NCBI RefSeq assembly: GCF_018531375.1
Contig: NZ_JAHBOH010000002.1
Coordinates: 248,001 to 312,000 of the forward strand
Reading direction: 5' to 3'
DNA from: Cellulomonas fulva
GTDB lineage: Bacteria > Actinomycetota > Actinomycetes > Actinomycetales > Cellulomonadaceae
Length of the DNA stretch: 64,000 nucleotides
Under the pieces are notes generated by a model. That model did not search any database and had not been told where the DNA came from. It saw only the letters and a list, made by a program, of their open reading frames with translations. The position numbers and the translations under genes are program-made. Shown here in pieces: positions 50,578-61,200 of the stretch; the first letter of the stretch is position 1, and the number at the start of each line of letters is the position of its first letter.

Positions 50578-52101
50578 ATGACCGACACCACGCCCCACGG
50601 CTCCGACCGCACCCCCGACGACGCGGCCCGCGACGGGTCCGGCCCCGTCCCGCCGCACCCCCTGCCTCCGGTTCCCCTACCCCCGGTTCCCCTGCTTTCG
50701 GCCCCCGTCCCGGGTGCGGCCGCGCCGGCACCAGCGCCAGGGCCTGCACCCGCGTCGTCGGCTCCGGCGCCGGAGTGGGCGGTCCCCGCGGCGCCCGCGC
50801 CGGCCGAGCACCGCGTCGCGACGTGGAAGCTCGTCGCGATGGGCGTGGCGCCCGTCGCGATCGCCGCGGTCGTCGGCGTCGGCGTCCTGGGTGGTCTCCA
50901 CGCGGCGGACGGTGCCGCCACCTCGTCGGGCACGGGCGTGACCGCGCAGCTCGAGCCGGCGGACCCCGGCACCGATGACGGCGCGGCGGGCGGTTCCGAC
51001 GGCTCCACGGGTGATGGCTCGGGTGCGCAGCCCGGCCAGGGCGGCGAGGGCTGGGGCGGGCCGAGCGGTGACGGGCTCGGCGGGCTGGACCAGGCGCCGG
51101 GCGCGTCGGACGGGCTCGGATCGGGTGCGCTCGGCGGGTCGCCGACCGGCGCGGTCCCCGCGGACGCGGACCAGCAGGTCGGCGTGGTGACCATCGTGAC
51201 CGAGCTCGGGTACTCCGGCGGGAGCGCGGCCGGCACGGGCATGGTCCTGAGCGCCGACGGGCTGGTCCTGACCAACAACCACGTGGTCGACGGCGCCACC
51301 GCGATCGAGGTGACGGTCGAGTCCACCGGGCGGGCCTACACGGCGACGGTCGTCGGCACGGCGCCGGACTCCGACGTCGCGCTCCTGCAGCTCGAGGACG
51401 CGTCGGGCCTCACGCCGGTCGACATCGACGACGACGGCGGGGTGACCACGGGCGACGAGGTGACCGCGATCGGCAACGCCGAGGGCACGGGCGACCTGGT
51501 CGCCGCCGCCGGCACGGTGACCGCGACGGACCAGACCATGACGGCCTCGACCGACGGCACCGACTCGGAGACCCTGTCGGGCCTGATCGAGCTCCAGGCG
51601 GACGTCGTCTCGGGCGACTCCGGCGGACCGGTCGTGGACGACGAGGGCGAGGTCGTCGGGATCACCACGGCCGCCTCGAGCGGCTCGACGACGACGGTCG
51701 CGTACGCGATCGACATCCAGGACGCCCTGGTGATCGCGCGGCAGATCGAGGCGGGCGACGCCTCCGAGGGCGTCACCATCGGCTACCCGGCCTTCCTCGG
51801 GGTGTCCCTGGCCCAGGCCGCGACCGGGCCGGGGGGCGCGCTGGGCGGCACGGCGGACGGCACGACGAGCGGCGCGATGATCGCGGGCGTCGTCGACGGC
51901 ACCCCCGCCGCGCTGGCCGGGCTGGCGGCGGGCGACACCATCACCGCGGTGGACGGCACCACGATCGGGTCGGGCGACGAGCTGTCCTCGGTGCTCGCCG
52001 GGTACGCGCCGGGCGACGGGGTGACCCTCACCTGGACGTCGGGCAGCACGGGCGGGACGCGGACGGCGACCGTCACGCTCGCCGAGGGCCCCGCGAACTG
52101 A
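50578..52101 (+). CDS. Membrane-anchored trypsin-like serine protease with PDZ domain (HtrA/DegP type)
   Basis: A 507-residue protease. A Pro/Ala-rich cytoplasmic N-terminus (1-80) is followed by one transmembrane helix (about 82-108), a Gly/Ser/Asp linker and the S1C protease domain outside the cell: His235 (TNNHVVDG), Asp266 (PDSDVALLQL) and Ser348 (VSGDSGGP). A PDZ domain (about 400-500) ends the protein, with AGVVDGTPAALAGLAAGDTITAVDG. It should degrade or sense damaged exported proteins. GGAGGGACC precedes the ATG. The spaced direct repeats upstream fit control by a two-component system, as is known for HtrA proteases. Confidence 0.9.
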   Translation: MTDTTPHGSDRTPDDAARDGSGPVPPHPLPPVPLPPVPLLSAPVPGAAAPAPAPGPAPASSAPAPEWAVPAAPAPAEHRVATWKLVAMGVAPVAIAAVVGVGVLGGLHAADGAATSSGTGVTAQLEPADPGTDDGAAGGSDGSTGDGSGAQPGQGGEGWGGPSGDGLGGLDQAPGASDGLGSGALGGSPTGAVPADADQQVGVVTIVTELGYSGGSAAGTGMVLSADGLVLTNNHVVDGATAIEVTVESTGRAYTATVVGTAPDSDVALLQLEDASGLTPVDIDDDGGVTTGDEVTAIGNAEGTGDLVAAAGTVTATDQTMTASTDGTDSETLSGLIELQADVVSGDSGGPVVDDEGEVVGITTAASSGSTTTVAYAIDIQDALVIARQIEAGDASEGVTIGYPAFLGVSLAQAATGPGGALGGTADGTTSGAMIAGVVDGTPAALAGLAAGDTITAVDGTTIGSGDELSSVLAGYAPGDGVTLTWTSGSTGGTRTATVTLAEGPAN

Positions 52102-52112
52102 GCGGGTGCCGA

Positions 52113-52181
52113 CCTCGTCGTCCCGCCTCCGTCCGTGGCACGCTGGCGGTGCCCGACGACGGGCGCACCCCGACGACGAGG
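52113..52181 (+). promoter_or_regulatory. Inverted repeat that can hide the esterase ribosome binding site
   Basis: CCTCGTCGTC (52113-52122) is a perfect complement of GACGACGAGG (52172-52181). The right arm includes the start of GAGGAGG (52178-52184), the ribosome binding site of the next gene. Confidence 0.4.
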
Positions 52182-52189
52182 AGGCCGGC

Positions 52190-52948
52190 GTGGCGCTGGT
52201 GACCTGCCACTACTTCTCCGAGGCGCTCGGCGTCAGCACCGCGATGACGGTGCTGCTGCCACAGGCCACGCAGTCCCAGATCGGCCTCGCGGGCGTCGCC
52301 AGCGCCGCGCCGCCGCCGGTGCTGTACCTGCTGCACGGGCTGTCCGACGACGAGACGATCTGGACCCGGCGCACCTCGATCGAGCGCTACGCGGCCGAGC
52401 GCGGCGTGGCCGTGGTCATGCCGCGGGCGGGCCGGTCGTTCTACAGCGACGAGGTGCACGGCGGCGCGCACTGGACGCACCTCACGCAGGAGCTGCCCGC
52501 GCTCGTCTCGTCGTTCTTCCGGGTCTCCGACCGGCGCGAGGACACGTTCGTGGCCGGCCTGTCGATGGGTGGCTACGGCGCCGTGAAGTGGGCCCTGCGT
52601 GAGCCGACGCGGTTCGCCGCCGCCGCGTCGCTCTCCGGGGCGCTCGACATCCGTGCCGAGGCGCAGCTGGTGCACGACGTGCCGCAGGTCTGGGGACCGG
52701 CGGGACCCGGACCGGACGACGACCTGCTCGCGCTGCTGGATGCCGCGGAGCCGGCCGCGCTGCCGGCGCTCATGGTCACGTGCGGGACGCAGGACTTCCT
52801 CCACCGGCACAACCTGAGCTTCCTCGACCGCGCTCGCGAGCGGGGGATCGACGTGCTCGCGGACGTCGAGGGACCCGGCGACCACGAGTGGGGCTACTGG
52901 GACGCGCGCATCCAGGACGTCCTGGCCTGGCTGCCGCTCGGGCGCTGA
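52190..52948 (+). CDS. Alpha/beta-hydrolase esterase (S-formylglutathione hydrolase/tributyrin esterase type)
   Basis: A 252-residue cytoplasmic esterase. VLYLLHGLSDDETIW is the oxyanion-hole region, GLSMGGYGA holds the nucleophilic serine, TCGTQDFLHRHN the aspartate and GDHEWGYWD the histidine. The family hydrolyses short acyl esters, including S-formyl thiols and acylated sugars. No signal peptide is present. The GTG at 52190 is chosen because GAGGAGG lies 5 bases before it; the longer frame from 52106 is Arg-rich and has no such site. Confidence 0.86.
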   Translation: MALVTCHYFSEALGVSTAMTVLLPQATQSQIGLAGVASAAPPPVLYLLHGLSDDETIWTRRTSIERYAAERGVAVVMPRAGRSFYSDEVHGGAHWTHLTQELPALVSSFFRVSDRREDTFVAGLSMGGYGAVKWALREPTRFAAAASLSGALDIRAEAQLVHDVPQVWGPAGPGPDDDLLALLDAAEPAALPALMVTCGTQDFLHRHNLSFLDRARERGIDVLADVEGPGDHEWGYWDARIQDVLAWLPLGR

Positions 52949-53000
52949 CCACGCGGCCGGGCAGGCGCTGGGCCGGGCCGCCGGTGCGGTGCGAGGGCGC

Positions 53001-54854
53001 TCACAGCGGGCGGCCGAGGCCGCTGGCCCGCTGCACGCGGCGCCGCACGGCCGCCCGCACGGCGTCCTGCGTGCCGACGACCCGGATCCGCTCCCGCGCG
53101 CGCGTGATCGCGGTGTAGAGCAGCTCGCGGGTGAGCAGGGGGGAGCTCGCGGGCGGCAGGACCACGCTCACGCGCGCGAACTGGCTGCCCTGGCCGCGGT
53201 GGACGGTCATGGCGTGCACGCTCTGCGCCGGGGGCAGCCGGTAGGTGGGCACCAGCCGGTGCGCCCCCGGGGCGCCGAAGGCGACCGCGACCCCGTCAGC
53301 GGTGCTGACGACGACGCCGGTGTCGCCGTTGTAGAGGCCGGTCGGCCGGTCGTTGGTGGTGACCAGCAGCGGACGTCCGGGCGGGAACCGCGCCGCGGAC
53401 CGGCCGCCGGTCTCCTGCGCCACCCAGTCCTCGGCGACCTCCGACCAGTGCGCGACGCCCGCGGGACCGCGGCGGTGCGCGAGGAGCAGGCGGTGGGCGC
53501 CGAGCGCGGCGAGCGCCGTGTCCGCGTCGCCTGCCCGTGCCGCCGTGACCAGCAGGCGACCCGTCGCGCGGACGTCGGCCTCGATCGCCGCGACCTCGGA
53601 CGCCGTCGGGCGGTCCCCGGTCGTCTCGACCCACTCGACGGCCTCGCCGCCCGCGCGCAGGAGCTCCACGGTGCGCTCGTCGTCGCCGTCCTTGACCGCG
53701 CGCGCGAGCGCGGCGAGCTCGGCGCCGAACCGGTGCTCGTGCGTGAGCTCGACGACGCCCCGTGGGAGCGCCGCGACCAGGTCGCCCAGGACCGCGCCGG
53801 CCTCCACGCTCGCGAGCTGGTGCGCGTCGCCGACCAGCACCACGCGGGCCTGGGGACGGACCGCCTCGAGCAGGCGGGCCATGAGCGGCAGCGACATCAT
53901 CGAGCACTCGTCGACCACCACGACGTCGTGCGGGAGCCGGTGCCCGGCGTCGTGCCGGAAGCGGGTGCTGCTGCCGGGCCGGGTGCCGAGCAGGCGGTGC
54001 ACCGTGCTGGAGCGCAGCTCTCCCGCGCGCTCGCGGTCCTCGTCGTGGGCCAGCGCGCGCAGCTCGTCGTTCACGGACTCCTGGAGCCGGGCGGCGGCCT
54101 TGCCGGTGGGCGCCGCGAGCGCCACGCGCAGCCCCGGACCCGCGACGTCCTGCAGGGCGGCCACCAGCCGGGCGACGGTCGTCGTCTTGCCGGTGCCCGG
54201 TCCGCCGGTGAGCACCGTGAGCCGGGACGTGGCGGCCGTGCGCACGGCCGCGCGCTGGCGCTCGTCCTGCGCGCGCGGGAACAGGCGATCCACCGCGGAC
54301 TCGAGCCGGGACGCGTCGACCGCGACGTCGCGCGATCGGTCGACGACCTGCTCGCGCACCTGCACCTCGTCCCGCCAGTACCGGTCGAGGTACAGCCGGT
54401 CGCCGGACCAGCGCAGCGGCCGGTCCGGCGGCCCGTCCGGGCCGTCGGCCACCGCGGGGCTGGCGCGGACCGCGGCCGTCCACGCCGCGGCCTCGGGCCA
54501 CGGCAGCGGGCCGGACGTCGGGTCCGCCGGCACGGTGACACCCGGCCCGACGTCGGGGCTCGCCGCGTCCTCGTCCTCCGCCGGCTCGACGACGGTGGCC
54601 GGCGCGTCCGCGAGCACCACGCACACCGAGCCGGCGCGCAGCGCCCGCACGGCGAGCGCGGCCGCGAGGTGGACGCGCTCGTCCTCCTCGCCGCACAGCC
54701 GCGCGACGCGCCGTCCGACGTGCACGTCCGCCGACGTGAGCACGCGAGCCGCCACGAACGGCGCGAGCAGCCCGTCGACCCGCCAGGGCACGTCGGGCGA
54801 CGGGTCGAGGACGGCCGCGGGGTGGGTCACGGGCGGGGGCTCGGTGTCGGTCAT
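53001..54854 (-). CDS. recD: RecD, exodeoxyribonuclease V alpha subunit
   Basis: A 617-residue 5'-3' helicase subunit of RecBCD, which processes double-strand breaks. The N-terminal domain (1-200) contacts RecB/RecC. The helicase part has GGPGTGKTT (217-225), APTGKAAARLQES, VVVVDECSMMSLPLMARLL, VGDAHQLASVEAGAVLGD and the C-terminal AMTVHRGQGSQFARVSVVLP and ELLYTAITRARERI motifs. Its ATG overlaps the recB stop (ATGA), so it is translationally coupled. It is the last gene of the recC-recB-recD operon. Confidence 0.94.
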   Translation of the reverse strand: MTDTEPPPVTHPAAVLDPSPDVPWRVDGLLAPFVAARVLTSADVHVGRRVARLCGEEDERVHLAAALAVRALRAGSVCVVLADAPATVVEPAEDEDAASPDVGPGVTVPADPTSGPLPWPEAAAWTAAVRASPAVADGPDGPPDRPLRWSGDRLYLDRYWRDEVQVREQVVDRSRDVAVDASRLESAVDRLFPRAQDERQRAAVRTAATSRLTVLTGGPGTGKTTTVARLVAALQDVAGPGLRVALAAPTGKAAARLQESVNDELRALAHDEDRERAGELRSSTVHRLLGTRPGSSTRFRHDAGHRLPHDVVVVDECSMMSLPLMARLLEAVRPQARVVLVGDAHQLASVEAGAVLGDLVAALPRGVVELTHEHRFGAELAALARAVKDGDDERTVELLRAGGEAVEWVETTGDRPTASEVAAIEADVRATGRLLVTAARAGDADTALAALGAHRLLLAHRRGPAGVAHWSEVAEDWVAQETGGRSAARFPPGRPLLVTTNDRPTGLYNGDTGVVVSTADGVAVAFGAPGAHRLVPTYRLPPAQSVHAMTVHRGQGSQFARVSVVLPPASSPLLTRELLYTAITRARERIRVVGTQDAVRAAVRRRVQRASGLGRPL

Positions 54855-57800
54855 CGGGCACCTGCCAGCAGGTCGGAGAGGTCGAGCACCAGCGCCGTCG
54901 GCGGACGCCAGCCCAGCACTCCGGTCGGCGCCGGCCCGCCCGGCCCGTCGACCACGGGGGTGGTCGGCCCGAGCATCCCGCGCACGAAGAGGTACAGCCC
55001 GCCGCCCAGGTGCACGTCGGGGTCGTAGCCGCGCACGCGCCAGCGCAGGTAGCGGTGCAGCGCGGCCGAGTACAGCAGGAGCTGCAGCGGGTAGTGGTGC
55101 TCGACCATCGCGTCGACCAGGTCGACCGGCCGGTAGTGCCAGGCGCTCAGCGGCTCCTCCCAGGAGCCGAGGCGGTTCGTCTTGTAGTCCACGACGAGGT
55201 GCGTGACCTGGCCCGGGACGTCCGGCGACGGCACGCGCAGGACCGCGTCGATGCTGCCCGTGAGGTAGCCGCGCAGGGCGCTGGTCGACAGCGCCGGGTC
55301 GTCGAGCCGCGACGCGTAGTGCGCGAACGGGTCCTCGGTGGGCAGGTGGGTGCGCAGGAGCGCGGCGACGTCGCGGAGTGTGCCGGCCGTGCGGTCCGCC
55401 GCGTCCCCGCCCGCGAGGGGCAGCTCGAACTCGAGCTCGGGGAGCCGGTCGGCGGGCGCGACCTCGACGAGCGAGCGGTCGCCGGCGAGCCGGCCCAGCG
55501 GCGTGCGCAGCGCTGGGAGCAGCGCCCTGGCGAGCTCGTCCGGACCGCCCGGGAGCTGCCGTCCGGGGTCCGCCTCGGCGCACCGGGCCGCGACCTCGCG
55601 CGCGAGGTCGGGTGCGCGGGTGTCGACGTGCTCCAGCACGTGGTGGACCAGCGTCCCGAAGGCCGTCCCTGCCGGCAGGTCCGCCATGGGCGACGCGAGC
55701 GCGCGCAGCGTCGTCTCCTGGTCCGCGCCGGGCGCGCCGTCGGCCTCGGGCGTACCGGCCGAGCCGACGCGGGACCCGGAGCCGGCGGCGCCCTCGGGCT
55801 CGTCCTGGAGGCCGCGCTCCTCGGGCTCCGACGACGGCGCGTGGTGGCGCACGTCGTAGGCCGCCGAGGTCAGACCGGTGTACGAGGTCCGCCGCCACGC
55901 GGTGTCGAGCGCCCGCCCGAGCCGGGCGAGCTCGAGCGCCGGGGGCTCGGCCGTCGTGGGCGTCCAGGCGTCGACCGCGGGCGCGGCCGTGACGAGCTCG
56001 TGGACCAGGGCGCCGTCCGTCGTGGCCGCGAGGGCGGCGAACGCCTCGCTCGCCGCCTCGTCGCTCGGCACCGGGACCATCGCCGCGGGCGTGCCGTCCG
56101 GGGCGCGCTCGGCGAGCAGGAGCCGTGAGAGCGGGCTGCGCTCGACGTTCTTGCTCGGCGCCCACCACACGACGACCTGGCTGTGCGCGCGCGTCAGCGC
56201 CACGTACGTGAGCCGCAGCTGCTCGCCGGCCTCGTCCTGCTGGTGGGCCGCCAGGCCGTCGGCGTAGCCGGGGCTGCCCGGGCCGCCCACGTGCAGCGTG
56301 CGCTCGTCGTCGCGGTGGAAGCGCAGCACGGTCGGGTCGGACGGCACCCACAGGTCCCAGGCGAACGGCACCAGCGTCACCGGGAACTGCAGTCCCTTGC
56401 TCGCGTGCACCGTGATCACCTGCACGGCGGCGGCGTCCGTCTGCAGGCGTCGGCTGCGCTCCTCGGCGTAGTCCCGCGCGGCCTCGTCGACGCGCGCCCG
56501 CAGCCACTCGAGCAGCGCGGCGGCGCCGAGGCCGTCGTGCACCGCGACCGCGTGCAGCGCCTCGCCCACGTGCCGCAGGTCGGTGAGGTCACGCTCGCCC
56601 TCCGCCGTCCGCATGACCCGCTCGCGCAGGCCGGCCGCCGACGCCGCCTCGAGCAGCGCCGCGACGCCGTGGGACGCGAGCGTCCCCGACCAGGCACGCA
56701 CGCGCTCCGCGAGCCGGTCGCGCGCCTCGTCGCCGGCGAGCGCCAGCTCGCTCGCCGACCAGCCGAGGAACGGCGTGAGCGCCGCGCCGGCGGCCAGGCG
56801 GGGGTCGTCGGGGCGCGCGAGGGCGGACAGCAGCGTGAGCCAGTGCTGCGCGGCCCGGGTGCCGAAGACGCTGGCCAGGCCCGAGATCACCGCGGGGACG
56901 CCGACCGCGGCGAGCGCGCGCTGCACCGCCTGGGCGTCGCGGTTGCGCCGCACGAGCACCGCGACGTCGCCGGGCCGCACCGCACGCCCGCAGGCCGCAG
57001 GTCCCTCGGTGAGGCGGGACGTCCGCAGCGTGCGCACGACCTGCGCGGCGACGTCGGTGTAGACGAAGTCCCGCAGCGCGCCGACGGCGGGCACCCTCGT
57101 CGTGCCGAGCGCCTCGCGCGTGATCTGGCGCAGCACCACGGGCGGTCCGCCCTCGAGGCGTCGGCCCGTGCGCTGGGCCACGACCGGCCGCACCACGATC
57201 CGCGGGTCGCCCAGCGCCGCGCCGTCGAGCAGCGGGCGCAGCCCCGCGAGGACGTCGGGGTCCGCGCGGTGGTTGCGGGCGAGCGTCTCGCGCCGGGCAC
57301 CGCCGGCGGCGACCAGGTAGGTCGCGACGTCCGCGCCCCGGAAGGCGTAGATCGCCTGCTTCGGGTCGCCGATCAGCACGAGCGTGCGGGCACCGTCGAA
57401 CGCGGCCTGCAGGATCTGCCACTGCACGGGGTCCGTGTCCTGGAACTCGTCGACTATGACGACCCGGTACGCGCCGCGCACGCGGTCGCGGGCCGCCGGC
57501 CCCGTCACCGGGTGGGTCAGCGCGTCGCGCAGGAGCGTGAGGAGGTCGTCGTAGTCGACGACGCCACCCGCGCGCTTGCGCCGGACCATCTCCTGCTGCG
57601 CGACCTGCGCGAGGCGCAGCCGGTGGAACGCGGGCGTCCCCGGCTCGGCGTCCTGGGGCTCGACGGCCGCGGAGGGGTCGGAGATCGCCGCGTGCATCAG
57701 CTCGCGCGCGTCGGCCACCGGGACGAGCGGCTCGGCGCTGTTCGCGTACGTGCGCAGGTACAGGTCGTCGACCACCTCCGCCTCGAGGTCGGCGACGTCC

Positions 57801-58291
57801 GGCAGCAGCGTCGCGTCGTGGTCGACGTCCGCCGTCGTGCCCAGCATCGTGAGCATCTGCTGGCAGAACCCGTGCGTCGTGGTGATGGTCGCGGCGTCGA
57901 ACTCCGCCAGGGCGCGCGCCAGTCGCGACCGGCGCACCGCGACCTCCTCGGGGGTGGCAGTCGCCAGGTGCGCCACCACGTCGTCGGACGACGAGCCCGC
58001 CGTGGGGGAGCGCAGCGCGCGCTCGACCTCGACCAGCCGGGCCCGGACTCGGTCCCGGAGCTCGGTGGTCGCGGCCCTCCCGAACGTGACCAGCATGAGC
58101 TCGGGCAGACGGACGTCCTGCTCGGCGACGAACCGGACCGCGAGCGACGCGATCGTCCACGTCTTGCCGGTGCCGGCGCTCGCCTCGAGCACGACCGTCT
58201 CCACGCCCGGCAGCGGGCCGCGGATGTCGAACACCGGCACGGCGCCCGTGCCGTCCTGCTCGCGCAGGTGCTCGCGCAGGTCGTCGGTCAC
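54851..58291 (-). CDS. recB: RecB, exodeoxyribonuclease V beta subunit
   Basis: A 1,146-residue helicase/nuclease. Walker A is EASAGTGKTW (36-45), followed by VIVDEFQDTDPVQW (Walker B region), ITVHASKGLQFPVTLVPF and RLTYVALTRAHSQ. The C-terminal nuclease domain has GSIDAVLRV and VVDYKTNRLG with the metal-binding Asp and Lys, and the PLQLLLYSAALHRYL helix. The GTG start overlaps the recC stop (GTGA) and the recD start overlaps its stop, so all three subunits are made in fixed ratio. Confidence 0.95.
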   Translation of the reverse strand: MTDDLREHLREQDGTGAVPVFDIRGPLPGVETVVLEASAGTGKTWTIASLAVRFVAEQDVRLPELMLVTFGRAATTELRDRVRARLVEVERALRSPTAGSSSDDVVAHLATATPEEVAVRRSRLARALAEFDAATITTTHGFCQQMLTMLGTTADVDHDATLLPDVADLEAEVVDDLYLRTYANSAEPLVPVADARELMHAAISDPSAAVEPQDAEPGTPAFHRLRLAQVAQQEMVRRKRAGGVVDYDDLLTLLRDALTHPVTGPAARDRVRGAYRVVIVDEFQDTDPVQWQILQAAFDGARTLVLIGDPKQAIYAFRGADVATYLVAAGGARRETLARNHRADPDVLAGLRPLLDGAALGDPRIVVRPVVAQRTGRRLEGGPPVVLRQITREALGTTRVPAVGALRDFVYTDVAAQVVRTLRTSRLTEGPAACGRAVRPGDVAVLVRRNRDAQAVQRALAAVGVPAVISGLASVFGTRAAQHWLTLLSALARPDDPRLAAGAALTPFLGWSASELALAGDEARDRLAERVRAWSGTLASHGVAALLEAASAAGLRERVMRTAEGERDLTDLRHVGEALHAVAVHDGLGAAALLEWLRARVDEAARDYAEERSRRLQTDAAAVQVITVHASKGLQFPVTLVPFAWDLWVPSDPTVLRFHRDDERTLHVGGPGSPGYADGLAAHQQDEAGEQLRLTYVALTRAHSQVVVWWAPSKNVERSPLSRLLLAERAPDGTPAAMVPVPSDEAASEAFAALAATTDGALVHELVTAAPAVDAWTPTTAEPPALELARLGRALDTAWRRTSYTGLTSAAYDVRHHAPSSEPEERGLQDEPEGAAGSGSRVGSAGTPEADGAPGADQETTLRALASPMADLPAGTAFGTLVHHVLEHVDTRAPDLAREVAARCAEADPGRQLPGGPDELARALLPALRTPLGRLAGDRSLVEVAPADRLPELEFELPLAGGDAADRTAGTLRDVAALLRTHLPTEDPFAHYASRLDDPALSTSALRGYLTGSIDAVLRVPSPDVPGQVTHLVVDYKTNRLGSWEEPLSAWHYRPVDLVDAMVEHHYPLQLLLYSAALHRYLRWRVRGYDPDVHLGGGLYLFVRGMLGPTTPVVDGPGGPAPTGVLGWRPPTALVLDLSDLLAGAR

Positions 58292-61200
58292 GGCGCCTCC
58301 TCGAACGTCTCCGCGGCGAGCAGCTCGCGCCACACCCGCGACGCGAGCGCGCCGAACCGGGTGGGCTCCTGCGGGCGGGTCGCGCGGTCGACGGCGGTCG
58401 GCTCGCCCAGGAGGTCCGCGAGCTCGAAGCCCTCACCCCACGCGAGCACGTGGTAGGCGTCGACCCGCTCGAACCCGCCCCGCCCGCCCTCGGCCTGCTC
58501 GGCGGTGCCGAGCTCGCGGCGGGCCGCGGCGAGCGCCTCCTGCGTGGAGCCGCGTTCCCAGCGGCTGCGCGCGTAGGCGTGGCTCGTCCGGGTGAGCAGG
58601 GGCAGCGGCTCGCGCAGCGCCTCGTCCCGCACCGCCACGAGCTCGCCGAGGACCGCGAGCGCGTGCTCCGGGGCCGGGGCGCGCAGGATCGTCGTGCTCG
58701 CGCCGGCGCGTCCGCGCCCGATGGTGACGGCCGAGCGCACGGTCGCCACGCTTGCGCCACCCGCCTCGCTCGCGCCACCCGCCTCGCTCGCCGCGAGCGC
58801 GAGAAGCTGCACCCACGAGCGCAGCACGTGCTTGGCCGAGAGCTGGGAGTACACGGCGCGCACGAGCCGCCCCCCGTGCACGTCCCGGACGGTCCCCGTC
58901 ACGTCGCGCCCGGCGACGCGGGCGCGGACGTCGAACGACCGCGCCTCGCTCGTGAGGACCGGCCGGACGGTCTCCAGGACCGGCTCCGCCTCACCGAGGA
59001 TGCGGCCGAGCGCCGCGCCCCCGAGCTCGCGCGGGGGCAGGTGCCCGCGGCGACGCTCGGCCGCGGCGGCCTCGGCCGGGTCCGCACCGTCGAGCACCGC
59101 GCGCAGCAGCCGGTCGCCGATGCTCCACCGCGCGAGCGGGTCCAGCTCGAGCGGCATCCGGTCGTCGAGCTGCGGGGTGTCGCTGGGCAGCCGCGCGCCT
59201 AGCCGCTGCGCGAAGAAGGCGCGCGGGGCGTGCTCGAGGACCTGCACCAGCTCGTCGAGCTCGACGACGCCGCCCTCCTCCGGCGCGGGCAGGGGCACCG
59301 GGACGAGCGGTCCCGCCGGCAGGCGCGGTCGCGTCGCCGTGCGCGCCGCGGCCAGGTCGAGCGCGTCGAAGCCGAACGGCCCGGGCCGGCCGAGCGCACC
59401 CGGCTCGAAGACGCGCGCGTCGACGGGCTGCAGGGGGTGCTCGACCACGAGCGCGGTGCGCGCGCCGCCCGGGAGGTCGGCGGCGTCGTCGACCGCGTCC
59501 AGCAGCTCGCCGACCGGGACGCACGGCGGGCGGTGGGCCCCCGTGCGCTCGTCCGCGCCGGTGTGCAGGACGACCAGGCTCTCGGTCGCGGACGTCACGG
59601 CGTCGAGGAACAGCTGGCGGTCCTCCTGCCGGCGGTCGTGCTCGCCGACGAGGGGGTCGCGCGCCAGGACGTCGTCGCCGTCCCGGCGCCCGCCGCGCGG
59701 GAACGCGCCGTCGTCCATGCCGAGCAGCACCACGACGCGGTGCGGCACCGCGCGCATCGGCGCGAGCGAGCACACCGTGAGCGCCCCCGTCCGGAAGCCC
59801 GCCCGGGTCGGCCGGCCTGCCAGCCGCGGCGCGAGGAGGGTCACCACGTCGGGCAGCCGGAGCAGGCCACCCCGTCCCGCGGAATCCGCCCGCGCCTCCG
59901 CCAGCACGCGCGTCGCCTCGAGCTCCTGCCAGCGATCCGCCGGTGCGACCGCGGTGAGCAGCGCGAGCGCCCGGTCGAGCGCGTCGAACCACCGCTCCGC
60001 GGGCCGGGCGTCGGCGAGGTCCGCCAGCACCGCCGTGAGCCGGTCCAGCAGCTCGGCCACCCGCCCCACGAGCGCGACGTCGGCCGAGCCCACGTCGTCG
60101 ACCGGCAGCACCGCGCCGACGTAGCGCTGGTCCTCCTCGGCCATCGCGACGCCCAGCAGGAGCCGGTCGAGCGCCGCCGCCCAGGTGCCCTGCGGGACCG
60201 CGCCGAGCCGGAACCGCGCCCGCCGCTCCACGTCCTCGCCCCAGTGCACCCCGGACTCCAGCGCCCACGCGCGCAGCCGGTCGAGGCCCTCGTCGTCGAG
60301 CGCGAACCGCCGGCGCACCGGCTCCTGGCCCGCGAGGTCGACGACGGCGGAGGCGGTCACCCGCGAGTCGGCCAGCTCGAGCAGGGTGGCCAGCACGCCG
60401 AGCACCGGGTTGGTCCGCGTGGGCGCGCGGTCGGCGATGCGCACGCGCAGCGTCCGCCCGGGGTGCTCGGGCGGTGCGTCCTCGCCCGGGAGGTCCGGGG
60501 CCGGCCCGAACACCGCCTGCACCAGCGGCGCGAAGGCCTCGACGTCCGGGCACATGACCACGACGTCCCGCGGCTCGAGCGTCGGGTCGTCCGCGAGCAG
60601 CCCGACGACGACGTCGCGCAGGACCTCGACCTGGCGCGAGCGCCCGTGGCACGCGTGCACCCGCACCGAGCGGTCCCCGGGCGCCGCGACGTGCCGGCCC
60701 CCGGCACCGTCCGGCGGCGCGTCCGCCCGCAGCCGCGCCTGCAGCGCGCCCAGCACGGTCGGCGGGGTCGGGGGCGCGGCGACCTCCTCGACCGCCGGGC
60801 GCAGCGCCTGCACGCGCCCGGCGAGCTCGACCGCGTCGTTCGCCATGGAGCGCAGCAGCGGGTGGTGCGCGGGCGACGTGCGCTCCCGGCGCCGCAGCGG
60901 CGCGGCCGTCGGCGGGCGAGCGGTGCTCGTCACGGCGCGCCAGAGCGTGAGCGACGGCTGGGGCAGCCAGAGGTGCACCTCGCGCCGCTCGGCGAGTGCC
61001 GCGAGGACGGAGAGGTGCGCGGCGGGGAGCGCGGTCGGGCCGAAGACGTGCAGCCGGTCCGGCAGGTCGACGAGCGCCGGCTCCTCGACCAGGCGGGCGG
61101 TCGCCTCCGCCAGCCGGGCGGCCGGCGGGGGACCCAGTCGCGCGACGAGCTCGCGCCACAGCCGCGGCTGCCACGCCAGGTCGGCGGGCAGGGGCTGCCC

